39,672 bases of DNA from Lachnospiraceae bacterium (GTDB lineage: Bacteria > Bacillota > Clostridia > Lachnospirales > Lachnospiraceae): the NCBI GenBank assembly GCA_017444015.1, contig JAFSXN010000080.1, positions 1-39,672 on the forward strand, read 5' to 3'. Below the pieces are notes generated by a model. It saw only the letters and a program-made list of their open reading frames with translations, was not told the origin of the DNA and searched no databases. This document shows positions 9,421 to 16,030 of the stretch, piece by piece (position 1 is the first letter of the stretch; every line of letters begins with the position of its first letter). Position numbers and translations under genes: made by a program.

Positions 9421-9429
9421 AATAAAAGA

Positions 9430-10422
9430 ATGAAAAGCATTGATGAGGATATTAAAAACAGGAGCTTTGCCAGGGTATATCTTTTGGCTGGGGACAATAA
9501 GGCGGGGGATGAGGCCTATCTGCGCTTACAGTATCGGAACAAGCTGAAAAATGCATTATGTAAACCAGATGATAATCTGAATGTTGTCACCTATACCGGT
9601 AAGGACGTTCCGGTCGCGGAAGTGATCGACTTTGCGAATACGATGCCGTTTCTTGCGGAAAAACGGGTGGTCTTTTTGGAGGAGACCAACCTGTTTGAAA
9701 CGTCAAATGACGAGCTTGCGGCCTTTATTTCTCAGATCCCCGAGGATTCGGTCCTGATCTTTGTTCAGAGCAAGGCGGATCAGAGAGGAAAGCTCTTTAA
9801 GGCGATTCAGAAGAACGGCAGAGTCGTCCTTTTTAAAAAACCTGCTCCCGCTGTGATCGAAAAATGGATCCTGACAAAGATAAAGGGCGCGGGCCTGAAA
9901 ATACGAGGGTCCACCCTGACCAGGTTCATCGAGCAGGTCCCGCCGGATATGCAGTCGATGAATTCAGAGTTAGAGAAGCTCTGCGCCTATTGCCAGGGAA
10001 AGGAAGAGATTACGATCGAGGATATCGAGGCGATCTGCCAGGTCCGGACGGAGGACAGGATCTATGAGATGCTCGATCGGATCGTCCAGAAGAGAAAGAA
10101 AGAGGCGCTTGCGGTCTATTACGAGCTTCTGACGCTTAAGGAACCTCCGATGAAGATCATTATCCTTATAGGAAGGCAGTTCGGCGAGCTTTTGCTGGTA
10201 AAGAATCTGAAGAGCGAGGGCTGTTCCAGGGATCAGATCGCAGAAAAGACAAAGCTGCGAGATTTCGTTATTACAAAATGTCTTCAGAACAGCTCCCGCT
10301 ACAGTGAAAAAGACCTGACAGAGATCCTGGAACGGTGCGCCAGGTACGAGGAGAGCGTAAAGGCCGGGAGCATGGACGACGTGATGAGCGTAGAACTTCT
10401 GATCGACGAGCTGGTGGGGTGA
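9430..10422 (+). CDS. holA: DNA polymerase III delta subunit
   Basis: The 330-residue protein fits HolA in length and domain order: an N-terminal AAA-like part starting with ARVYLLAGDNKAGDEAYLR, the segment FANTMPFLAEKRVVFLEETN, a middle with SVLIFVQSKADQRGKLFK, and a C-terminal helical collar domain. HolA is the clamp-loader subunit that opens the beta sliding clamp. Unusually, the N-terminal GEE motif of many homologues is replaced by GDNKAGDEA. The start is 9 bp after the capA-like stop, with AATAAAAGA rather than a strong ribosome site, so translation may be coupled. In related genomes rpsT often follows holA; here a hairpin-rich spacer and a SEC-C gene follow. Confidence 0.9.
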   Translation: MKSIDEDIKNRSFARVYLLAGDNKAGDEAYLRLQYRNKLKNALCKPDDNLNVVTYTGKDVPVAEVIDFANTMPFLAEKRVVFLEETNLFETSNDELAAFISQIPEDSVLIFVQSKADQRGKLFKAIQKNGRVVLFKKPAPAVIEKWILTKIKGAGLKIRGSTLTRFIEQVPPDMQSMNSELEKLCAYCQGKEEITIEDIEAICQVRTEDRIYEMLDRIVQKRKKEALAVYYELLTLKEPPMKIIILIGRQFGELLLVKNLKSEGCSRDQIAEKTKLRDFVITKCLQNSSRYSEKDLTEILERCARYEESVKAGSMDDVMSVELLIDELVG

Positions 10423-10477
10423 TCTGCCTGTATGAAATCTACTCTTGAAAATAGCGGTAAAAAAAAGTATCATATTG

Positions 10478-10500
10478 TGATGCGTACAGATTTATTGTAA
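10478..10500 (+). repeat. Partial copy of the GTGATGCG-motif
   Basis: GTGATGCGTACAGATTT at the start of this stretch matches GTGATGCGCACGGATTT at 14717-14733 at all but two positions. It appears to be a decayed or partial copy of the variable-stem motif that is present in full at 10549 and 14720. Confidence 0.5.
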
Positions 10501-10507
10501 ACGATAT

Positions 10508-10540
10508 ATCGTAAACGAATTAAATAAATTCGTTTACGAT
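10508..10540 (+). repeat. Perfect 14-bp hairpin with AAACGAATT core
   Basis: The arms 10508-10521 and 10527-10540 are perfectly complementary around a 5-base loop. The core AAACGAA/TTCGTTT is shared with the hairpin at 10602-10627, while the outer pairs differ in a compensated way (CGT/ACG here, AGG/CCT there). Both are followed by an AATAATA-type tract. No T-run follows, so it is not a standard terminator of holA. Confidence 0.75.
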
Positions 10541-10548
10541 AATAATAT

Positions 10549-10599
10549 ATGCGCACGATTGCGGTAAGGAAGGCGCTTTCAGCGCTCCGCAATCGGCGC
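10549..10599 (+). repeat. Variable-stem motif, copy A
   Basis: A fixed frame ATGCGCAC, then GTAAGG, then GGCGC surrounds a 7-bp stem (GATTGCG at 10557-10563 with CGCAATC at 10588-10594) and an inner hairpin (GCGCT TTC AGCGC). Copy B at 14720-14773 has the same frame but the stem GGATTTT/AAAATCC. Frame kept and stem changed on both sides is the pattern expected of a structure-constrained element. Confidence 0.7.
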
Positions 10600-10601
10600 A
10601 A

Positions 10602-10627
10602 TAGGAAACGAATAAATTCGTTTCCTA
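10602..10627 (+). repeat. Second AAACGAA-core hairpin
   Basis: TAGGAAACGAAT (10602-10613) pairs perfectly with ATTCGTTTCCTA (10616-10627). A further half-arm, CGTTTCCTA, recurs at 10636-10644, giving an alternative partner for the left arm. This hairpin lies between motif copy A and the start of the SEC-C gene. Confidence 0.7.
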
Positions 10628-10697
10628 ATAATAATCGTTTCCTACTATATAAAAAGGGCTGTACGGGGCAGAATTTAGTTAGAAAAGGGGTAATAAA

Positions 10698-11210
10698 ATG
10701 GCATTACTGGAACAATGGAGAGAGATGGCATACTCCACTACGGAGGATAAGAAGAAGTTACAGAAGCTCTGGGCGGATTATTTTGTAAAGGAAAAGGGGA
10801 TCTACAGCGAGCTTTTAAAGGATCCGGATACCGTCGTAACGGGAACCGTAAAGGAGCTTTCGGAAAAATACGATGTCGATATCATGACTATGACAGGGTT
10901 CCTTGACGGAATCAATGACAGCTTGAAGGAGCCAAATCCGATCGAGGAGATGGAAGAGGATACCGAGGTAAGCCTTGGCTTTGATAAGGAGAGGCTCTAT
11001 AAAAATATGGTCGCCGCTCAGGCGGACTGGCTCTACGGTCTTGAGGAGTGGGACGCGATCTATGATAAGGAAACGAGAGATCGGCTTTACAAGGAGCAGA
11101 AGCGTTCCATGACGATCGTACACGAGGGACCGAAGATCGGGAGAAACGATCCCTGTCCCTGCGGCTCGGGAAAGAAATATAAGAAGTGCTGCGGGGCAGT
11201 TCGACGTTGA
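10698..11210 (+). CDS. SEC-C zinc-motif protein of unknown role
   Basis: The 170-residue protein ends in a SEC-C motif ([19 protein letters not shown]), the small zinc-binding tail first known from SecA that contacts ribosomes or partner proteins. The rest is acidic and helical, starting [19 protein letters not shown], with no recognised enzyme motif. An AAAAGGGG-type ribosome site precedes the ATG. It lies between holA and thrS behind a long hairpin-rich spacer, and a perfect 12-bp hairpin (11228-11262) follows it. Proteins with this layout are common in Lachnospiraceae, but I know of no assigned function. Confidence 0.75.
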   Translation: MALLEQWREMAYSTTEDKKKLQKLWADYFVKEKGIYSELLKDPDTVVTGTVKELSEKYDVDIMTMTGFLDGINDSLKEPNPIEEMEEDTEVSLGFDKERLYKNMVAAQADWLYGLEEWDAIYDKETRDRLYKEQKRSMTIVHEGPKIGRNDPCPCGSGKKYKKCCGAVRR

Positions 11211-11227
11211 CCTGGTAAGGTCGATGC

Positions 11228-11262
11228 AAACTGTCAAAAATTCCTGAACGTTTTGACAGTTT
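11228..11262 (+). repeat. Perfect 12-bp hairpin directly before repeat copy 2
   Basis: AAACTGTCAAAA (11228-11239) pairs perfectly with TTTTGACAGTTT (11251-11262) around an 11-base loop. Its last base is the first base of the 103-bp repeat. It could end the SEC-C transcript, but no T-run follows it. Confidence 0.7.
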
Positions 11263-11364
11263 ATACTGGTTAACGCTTTTCGGTGCCGATTAATCGGACT
11301 CGCAAACGCAATTTCAGTACGTTTGCGTTATCAGAAACGGCAATTAATTGCGTTCGCGAGTATA
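11262..11364 (+). repeat. 103-bp intergenic repeat, copy 2
   Basis: Same length and ends as the copy at 2107 (TATACTGGTTAACG...CGCGAGTATA), with 8 differences by eye. The two inner arms and both ends are unchanged. One difference pair makes CCGATTAATCGG here a perfect palindrome, where copy 1 has CCGATCAACCGG. It lies 69 bp upstream of thrS, in the sense orientation, where many Firmicutes carry a T-box leader. No T-box features were recognised. Confidence 0.85.
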
Positions 11365-11432
11365 TAAAGCAGGCTCCGGGTAAAAACAGGTAAATATCTG
11401 GTTGAGATCAAGTAAAAAAAGAGGAAAAGCAT

Positions 11433-13358
11433 ATGAAAATTACACTGAAAGACGGATCGGTAAAGGAATATGACAGCGCAAAGAGCGTCCTTGAGATCGC
11501 AAAGGACTTAAGCGAAGGGCTGGCGAGAAACGCCTGCGCCGGAGAGATCGACGGCGAACGGGTGGACCTTCGTACCATAGTCGATAAGGACTGTAAGCTC
11601 AATATCCTGACCTTTGAGGATAAGGGCGGAAGAGACGCGTTTCGGCATACAACGGCTCACGTTATGGCGCAGGCGATCAAGCGTCTGTACCCGTCGGCGA
11701 AGCTGTCCATCGGACCCTCCATCGACGACGGCTTCTATTATGATATCGAGTTTGAGGAGCCGATGTCGGAGGACAATTTCGCGGCGATCGAGGCGGAAAT
11801 GAAGAAGATCGTCAAGGAGGATCTGAAGATCGAACGCTTTACCATGGAGCGGAAGGAGGCCCTTAAGTTTTTTGAGGATCAGAACGAGCCCTACAAGGTC
11901 GAGCTGATCACCGATCTTCCGGAGGACGCGGAGCTTTCCTTCTATAAGCAGGGCGAATTTACCGACATCTGCGCGGGACCGCATCTGATGTCCACAAAGC
12001 CCATCAAGGCGTTTAAGCTGATGAAACTCGCGGGCGCGTACTGGCGCGGGGATTCGAAGAACAAGATGCTGACGAGGATCTATGGGACCTCCTATACGAA
12101 GGCCGCAGACCTTGAGGAATATATCACCAGACTCGAAGAAGCAAAGAAGCGTGATCACAGACGGATCGGCAAGGAAATGAAGCTCTTTATGTTCTCGGAT
12201 GAGGGACCGGGCTTCCCGTTCTTCCTTCCAAACGGTATGATCCTTCGAAACGAGCTGATGAAATACTGGCGCGAGGTCCATTACCGAAACGGCTATCAGG
12301 AGATCGAAACGCCGGTTATGCTGAATCAGTCTCTCTGGGTGACCTCGGGACACTGGGATCATTATAAGGAGAATATGTATACCTCGACCATCGACGATGA
12401 GCTGTTCTGTATCAAACCTATGAACTGCCCGGGCTCGATCCTTGTATACAAGAATGAGCCCAGATCCTACAGAGAGCTGCCTCTTCGGTTCGCGGAGGTA
12501 GGATTGGTTCATCGGCATGAAAAGAGCGGGGCGCTCCATGGGTTGATGAGGGTCCGCGCCTTCCATCAGGACGACGCGCACGAGTTTATCGCTATGGATC
12601 AGATCGAGAGCGAGGTCCTGCATATCATGCGGATCATCAACGAGGTCTATGAGAAGCTGGAGTTTGATTATCATATCGAGCTTTCGACGATGCCGGAGGA
12701 TCATATGGGATCTTTGGAGGACTGGGAGAAGGCGACGAACGCTTTAAAGAGCGCTGTGGAAAAGATGGGGCTTCCCTACGAGATCAACGAGGGAGACGGT
12801 GCCTTTTACGGACCGAAGCTCGACTTCCATGTAGAGGACTGTATCGGACGTACCTGGCAGTGCGGAACGATCCAGCTTGATTTCCAGCTCCCGCAGAATT
12901 TTGAGCTTACCTATATCGGTTCGGATGGCGAGGAGCATATGCCGGTGATGATCCACCGGGTAGTCTTCGGGTCCGTCGAGAGGTTTATCGGTGTTCTGAC
13001 CGAAAACTGCGCCGGTAAGTTCCCGACCTGGCTATCTCCGGTACAGGTCAAGGTCCTTCCGATCTCCGATAAGTTTATGGACTATTCGACGAAGGTTCTT
13101 TCGGAACTGAAGGCAGCGGGGATTCGCGCGGAGCTTGATGCCAGGTCCGAAAAGATCGGTTATAAGATCCGTGAGGCGAGACTCGAGAGAGTGCCGTATA
13201 TGCTGATCCTCGGTCAAAAGGAGGAGGAAGCCGGCGTGATTGCGGTAAGGAGCCGCTTTAAGGGCGACGAGGGCCAGATGCCGCTGTCACAGTTTATCGA
13301 GGAGATCTCCGCGGAGATCAAGGACCGGGTGAATCGCAAGATCGAGGTCGAAGAATAA
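11433..13358 (+). CDS. thrS: Threonyl-tRNA synthetase
   Basis: This 641-residue class II synthetase joins threonine to tRNA-Thr. Domains in order: N-terminal TGS (about 1-62), the editing SAD domain with HTTAHVMAQAIKRLYP and FTDICAGPHL (about 65-225), and the catalytic core with the zinc and ATP motifs KPMNCPGSILVYKNEPRSYR, RVRAFHQDDAHEF and VMIHRVVFGSVERFIG. An anticodon-binding domain (PVQVKVLPISDKF onward) closes the protein. The length is normal. An AGAGGAAAAG ribosome site precedes the ATG. The upstream leader holds the 103-bp repeat and a hairpin rather than a recognisable T-box, so the mode of regulation is unclear. Confidence 0.98.
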   Translation: MKITLKDGSVKEYDSAKSVLEIAKDLSEGLARNACAGEIDGERVDLRTIVDKDCKLNILTFEDKGGRDAFRHTTAHVMAQAIKRLYPSAKLSIGPSIDDGFYYDIEFEEPMSEDNFAAIEAEMKKIVKEDLKIERFTMERKEALKFFEDQNEPYKVELITDLPEDAELSFYKQGEFTDICAGPHLMSTKPIKAFKLMKLAGAYWRGDSKNKMLTRIYGTSYTKAADLEEYITRLEEAKKRDHRRIGKEMKLFMFSDEGPGFPFFLPNGMILRNELMKYWREVHYRNGYQEIETPVMLNQSLWVTSGHWDHYKENMYTSTIDDELFCIKPMNCPGSILVYKNEPRSYRELPLRFAEVGLVHRHEKSGALHGLMRVRAFHQDDAHEFIAMDQIESEVLHIMRIINEVYEKLEFDYHIELSTMPEDHMGSLEDWEKATNALKSAVEKMGLPYEINEGDGAFYGPKLDFHVEDCIGRTWQCGTIQLDFQLPQNFELTYIGSDGEEHMPVMIHRVVFGSVERFIGVLTENCAGKFPTWLSPVQVKVLPISDKFMDYSTKVLSELKAAGIRAELDARSEKIGYKIREARLERVPYMLILGQKEEEAGVIAVRSRFKGDEGQMPLSQFIEEISAEIKDRVNRKIEVEE

Positions 13359-13395
13359 GGAAAACTGATCCCCGTCCCGTGTCTGCTGCTTTTGT

Positions 13396-13540
13396 GTTAC
13401 TATTCACAGCCGAATCGCGCACTTGCTGCGCGATTACGGGCCACAACTTATGGCGTGAGATGGGTTTTGCCCATCGCCGAAGGCGATTTTTAATGGCAAA
13501 ACCCGTTACTATCACAGCCCAAAAGGCTGTGAATAGTAAC
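13396..13540 (+). repeat. Multi-branched inverted-repeat structure between thrS and infC
   Basis: A perfect 16-bp outer pair (GTTACTATTCACAGCC at 13396-13411 and its complement at 13525-13540) encloses several hairpins: ATCGCGC/GCGCGAT (13414-13434), and GGGTTTTGCC/GGCAAAACCC (13462-13504) with an ATCGCC-GAA-GGCGAT tip. A second near-copy of the left arm (13505-13519) can pair locally with the same right arm, so two alternative folds exist. It is non-coding and about 145 bp long, and ends about 30 bp before the infC promoter. No T-run follows it. Confidence 0.75.
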
Positions 13541-13570
13541 GCTTTTGTTTGAAGAAGTTCTAAAAAGCGC

Positions 13571-13599
13571 TTGACAGGGGCGGGGAGTTGTGCTAGATT
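13571..13599 (+). promoter_or_regulatory. Promoter of the infC-rpmI-rplT operon
   Basis: TTGACA (13571-13576) and TAGATT (13594-13599) are 17 bp apart, a good sigma-A promoter. It would start a leader of roughly 180 bases before the infC AUU codon. Confidence 0.7.
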
Positions 13600-13733
13600 C
13601 ATAAAGTCTGTGGGAGACAAGAAGAGTACAGGTTATGCTGCTCTCACCTCAGGGCCTTTTAGAAGTGCTGCTGAGTGTTCCGATCCCTTTGAAGGCGTTT
13701 TTGCGCGGAAGGAATGTTTGGATTGTGAGAAGA

Positions 13734-13762
13734 AATAACCTGTCAGGGTTATTTTTTTTTTT
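13734..13762 (+). terminator. Intrinsic terminator in the infC leader (attenuator candidate)
   Basis: AATAACC (13734-13740) pairs with GGTTATT (13747-13753) and is followed at once by an unbroken T-run of about 10. It lies upstream of infC but downstream of the operon promoter, so it can act only as an attenuator. L20 autoregulation by a leader terminator is known for infC operons of low-GC Gram-positives; whether this leader binds L20 is inferred. Confidence 0.75.
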
Positions 13763-13784
13763 CGTTTTATGGGAGGGACGGGCT

Positions 13785-14294
13785 ATTAGCAACGAATTAT
13801 TGATCAATGAAAAGATCAGAGAAAAGGAAGTCAGAGTAGTTACCGAAACGGGTGAGCAGCTTGGGATCATGCCTATCGCTGAGGCCAGGGCCAGGGCGGA
13901 GGAGGCCGGTGTCGATCTGGTAATGATCGCTCCGAACGCGAAGCCTCCGGTATGCAGAATCATTGATTACGGGAAATTCAAATACGAGCAGACCCGTAAG
14001 GAGAAGGAATCAAGAAAAAAGCAGAAAACCATTGAGATCAAGGAGATCCGGATGTCTCCGAATATCGATAAGAACGATCTGAATACGAAGGTCAACGCGG
14101 CAAGGAAGTTTCTGCAAAAGGGCGACCGGGTCAAGATCACGCTCAGGTTCCGCGGACGTGAGATGGCGCATATGCAAAACGGCAGAGTGATCCTTGAGGA
14201 TTTCGCAAAGCAGTTGGAGGATATCGCGACGGTAGAGAAGGCTCCGAAGGTAGAGGGCCGGACGCTTACGATGTTCCTGACGGAGAAACGATAA
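13785..14294 (+). CDS. infC: Translation initiation factor IF-3, AUU start
   Basis: IF-3 binds the 30S subunit and controls start-codon fidelity. The frame is open from 13635, but homology begins at ISNELLINEKIREKEVRVV, whose first codon is ATT at 13785. GGGAGGG at 13771-13777 sits correctly for it. The nearby ATG at 13769 is out of frame. From ATT the protein is 169 residues, the usual length, with the N-domain (YGKFKYEQTRKEKESRKKQK), the linker and the C-domain (RFRGREMAHMQNG). AUU starts are a known autoregulatory trait of infC, because IF-3 rejects them. It is first in the infC-rpmI-rplT operon, behind a leader terminator. Confidence 0.96.
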   Translation: MSNELLINEKIREKEVRVVTETGEQLGIMPIAEARARAEEAGVDLVMIAPNAKPPVCRIIDYGKFKYEQTRKEKESRKKQKTIEIKEIRMSPNIDKNDLNTKVNAARKFLQKGDRVKITLRFRGREMAHMQNGRVILEDFAKQLEDIATVEKAPKVEGRTLTMFLTEKR

Positions 14295-14323
14295 GAAATA
14301 CGTGGAAAGTGTATTAATAACAA

Positions 14324-14373
14324 CGATATCTATCAATTCAGATATATAGTAGGCGGAAGTTTTTCCGCTTACG
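14324..14373 (+). other. Two small hairpins between infC and rpmI
   Basis: ATATCT/AGATAT (around 14326-14345) and GTAGGCGGAA/TTCCGCTTAC (around 14350-14373, one G-U pair) lie in the 108-bp spacer. There is no strong T-run, so they may act in RNA processing or as L20 contacts rather than as terminators. Confidence 0.4.
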
Positions 14374-14402
14374 AGAAATGAAAACACAGGAGGAGAATTG
14401 CA

Positions 14403-14600
14403 ATGGCAAAAATGAAAACCAACAGATCAGCGGCAAAGCGCTTTAAGGTTACCGGAACCGGTAAGCTCAAAAGAAACAGAGCTTACAAGAGCCACATTCT
14501 GACCAAGAAGACGACAAAGATGAAGAGAAGGCTGAGACAGCCGACCATGACGGACCCTACGAATGTAGCGAATATGAAGAAGATCTGCCCGTACCTGTAA
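14403..14600 (+). CDS. rpmI: 50S ribosomal protein L35
   Basis: The 65-residue, very basic protein ([20 protein letters not shown] at the start, then [20 protein letters not shown]) is full-length L35. An AGGAGGAG ribosome site precedes the ATG. It sits in the conserved infC-rpmI-rplT order, but the distance to rplT is about 350 bp instead of the usual few tens of bases. Confidence 0.98.
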   Translation: MAKMKTNRSAAKRFKVTGTGKLKRNRAYKSHILTKKTTKMKRRLRQPTMTDPTNVANMKKICPYL

Positions 14601-14656
14601 ATAAAGCATAGAACGGCGTCGAAACAGTCTGTCTGCTGACGCGCAAAGGTTTTATT

Positions 14657-14713
14657 TATACTCGTCGGAGCAAATAAATGGAAAATATTGCAAAGATTGA
14701 CCCGACGAGTATA
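14657..14713 (+). repeat. 57-bp inverted-repeat element with TATACT...AGTATA ends
   Basis: Perfect 12-bp terminal arms (TATACTCGTCGG and CCGACGAGTATA) flank about 33 AT-rich bases. The outermost six bases are the same as those of the 103-bp repeat, although the interior is unrelated. This suggests a shared end signal. Confidence 0.6.
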
Positions 14714-14719
14714 ACAGTG

Positions 14720-14773
14720 ATGCGCACGGATTTTGTAAGGTAGATGACTCCTTCGTCGTCCAAAATCCGGCGC
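14720..14773 (+). repeat. Variable-stem motif, copy B
   Basis: ATGCGCAC, stem GGATTTT (14728-14734), GTAAGG, an inner GATGAC/GTCGTC hairpin, stem AAAATCC (14762-14768) and GGCGC. Compared with copy A at 10549, the frame is identical while both sides of the stem and the inner hairpin have changed together. Confidence 0.7.
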
Positions 14774-14774
14774 G

Positions 14775-14802
14775 CTCAAATCCATATAAATCTGGATTTG
14801 AG
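14775..14802 (+). repeat. Perfect 10-bp hairpin directly before repeat copy 3
   Basis: CTCAAATCCA (14775-14784) pairs with TGGATTTGAG (14793-14802) around an 8-base loop. It ends four bases before the 103-bp repeat, the same placement as the unrelated hairpins before copies 1 and 2. Confidence 0.7.
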
Positions 14803-14806
14803 TATA

Positions 14807-14909
14807 TATACTGGTTAACGATTTTCGTTGCCGATCAACCGGACTCGCAAACGCAATTCCAGTAAGTATGCTTTATCAAAAACGGCAATTAATTGCGTTC
14901 GCGAGTATA
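14807..14909 (+). repeat. 103-bp intergenic repeat, copy 3
   Basis: It differs from copy 1 at only 3 positions by eye, all in the loop between the inner arms (AGTAAGTATGC here, AGTACGTTTAC there). It is oriented with the operon and ends 41 bp before the rplT start. Confidence 0.85.
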
Positions 14910-14949
14910 ATAAACATTACATATTAGATATCAAGGAGGAAAAATAGAT

Positions 14950-15306
14950 ATGGCAAGAATAAAAGGCGGATTTAACGCTAAAAAGAAGCATAACAGAGTA
15001 TTAAAGCTCGCGAAAGGCTACCGGGGAGCCCGTTCAAAGCAGTACAGGATCGCAAAGCAGTCGGTGATGAGAGCCCTCGCTTCGTCTTATGCGGGAAGAA
15101 AGGAAAGAAAGCGTCAGTTCAGACGTCTCTGGATCGCGAGAATCAATGCCGCGGCGAGACTGAACGGACTGTCCTACAGCAAGTTCATGCATGGTCTAAA
15201 GCTGGCGGAGATTGATATCAACCGGAAAATGCTTGCTGAAATGGCAGTAAATGATGCGCAGGGCTTTACGGCGCTTTGTGACATCGCAAAGGAGAAGGTA
15301 GCTTAA
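14950..15306 (+). CDS. rplT: 50S ribosomal protein L20
   Basis: The 118-residue basic protein ([20 protein letters not shown], then [20 protein letters not shown]) is complete L20, needed early in 50S assembly and a known autoregulator of its operon in bacteria. AAGGAGG lies just upstream of the ATG. It is separated from rpmI by a long repeat-filled spacer, so its expression may depend on elements there. Confidence 0.98.
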   Translation: MARIKGGFNAKKKHNRVLKLAKGYRGARSKQYRIAKQSVMRALASSYAGRKERKRQFRRLWIARINAAARLNGLSYSKFMHGLKLAEIDINRKMLAEMAVNDAQGFTALCDIAKEKVA

Positions 15307-15330
15307 TCATCTGGCGGTGATCGGTTTGAA

Positions 15331-16029
15331 ATGAAACTGTACATTATGGATGTAACCATTCCGCCGCTTGAATTTTTTCTGCCGCGGGTATCCGAGGACC
15401 GGATCGGACGTGCGAAAAAATTCAGGTTTGAAATGGATCGAAGAAGAGGGCTTGCGGCGGAGGCCCTCCTTAATTATGGCCTGAAGCAGCTCTGCCCCGG
15501 GCTGTCTTTTCCTGTGGAGCTTATACGGGATGAAAACGGAAAGCCTGAGGTCGTCTTTTCGGAACAAGAGCAGGAGTTGTTAAGAAGCCAGGGGATCTTA
15601 ACGGAGGAAGAGGACTCTATCGAGTTTTCCCTTTCCCATTCCGGGGATTACGCGATCTGCGGGATTTCCGACCGGCAGGGGGAGAAGTTGGGGGTAGATA
15701 TCGAAAAACGGCGGAAGAACGAGGGAAAGATCGCGGAACATTTTTTCTGTGAAAATGAGGTCAGAAGTATCCGGACCGCCGAGGATTTTTACCGGTTCTG
15801 GACGCTGAAGGAGAGCTTTACCAAGGCGGTGGGGCTCGGGCTTAGCCTTCCCCTTGACAGCTTTGAGGTCCGGGTGGACGGAAGCGAAGCCTCGTATGTT
15901 TATTCGAAGGATACCGCGGTCTATCGCGGAAAGCTCTACGAGCCTCTTGCAGACTATACGATAGCGGTCTGCGTGAAGGGAGAACAGGCCTTTCCGGACG
16001 GGATCGAGTGCGTAGATGCATGGATCTAA
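15331..16029 (+). CDS. Sfp/AcpT-type 4'-phosphopantetheinyl transferase
   Basis: The 232-residue protein transfers phosphopantetheine from CoA to a Ser of carrier proteins. The magnesium and CoA motifs are seen as GVDIEKRR and FWTLKESFTKAVGLGL, together with FSLSHSGDYAICGI before them. Length and order fit the two-domain Sfp group rather than the short AcpS. No carrier protein or synthase gene is close, so its target is not indicated by context. It follows rplT by 24 bp and may be read from the same transcript. Confidence 0.88.
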   Translation: MKLYIMDVTIPPLEFFLPRVSEDRIGRAKKFRFEMDRRRGLAAEALLNYGLKQLCPGLSFPVELIRDENGKPEVVFSEQEQELLRSQGILTEEEDSIEFSLSHSGDYAICGISDRQGEKLGVDIEKRRKNEGKIAEHFFCENEVRSIRTAEDFYRFWTLKESFTKAVGLGLSLPLDSFEVRVDGSEASYVYSKDTAVYRGKLYEPLADYTIAVCVKGEQAFPDGIECVDAWI

Positions 16030-16030
16030 T

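Larger units (their letters stand above)
14601..14949 (+). other. Long rpmI-rplT spacer filled with stacked inverted repeats
   Basis: This 349-bp gap inside a ribosomal operon holds, in order: a TATACTCGTCGG/CCGACGAGTATA pair (14657-14668 with 14702-14713), variable-stem motif copy B (14720-14773), a CTCAAATCCA/TGGATTTGAG hairpin (14775-14802) and 103-bp repeat copy 3 (14807-14909). An AAGGAGG ribosome site for rplT follows. No ORF of interest is present. No intrinsic terminator with a T-run was found, so read-through to rplT remains possible. Confidence 0.8.

Noticed and set aside
10495-10660. CRISPR-like array
   Set aside because: The repeated units are palindromes of varying sequence and spacing, without equal spacers or nearby cas genes.
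11211-11432. T-box leader for thrS
   Set aside because: The leader consists of a hairpin and the 103-bp repeat. No T-box AGGGUGGNACCGCG-like sequence or terminator before the start was found.
11508-12704. 398-codon minus-strand frame inside thrS
   Set aside because: It is antisense to a complete, well-conserved gene and has no ribosome site or recognisable motif; it is a by-product of codon bias.
13635-13784. N-terminal extension of the infC frame
   Set aside because: It crosses the leader terminator and T-run (giving FFFF), has no family similarity, and the IF-3 homology starts at the AUU codon.
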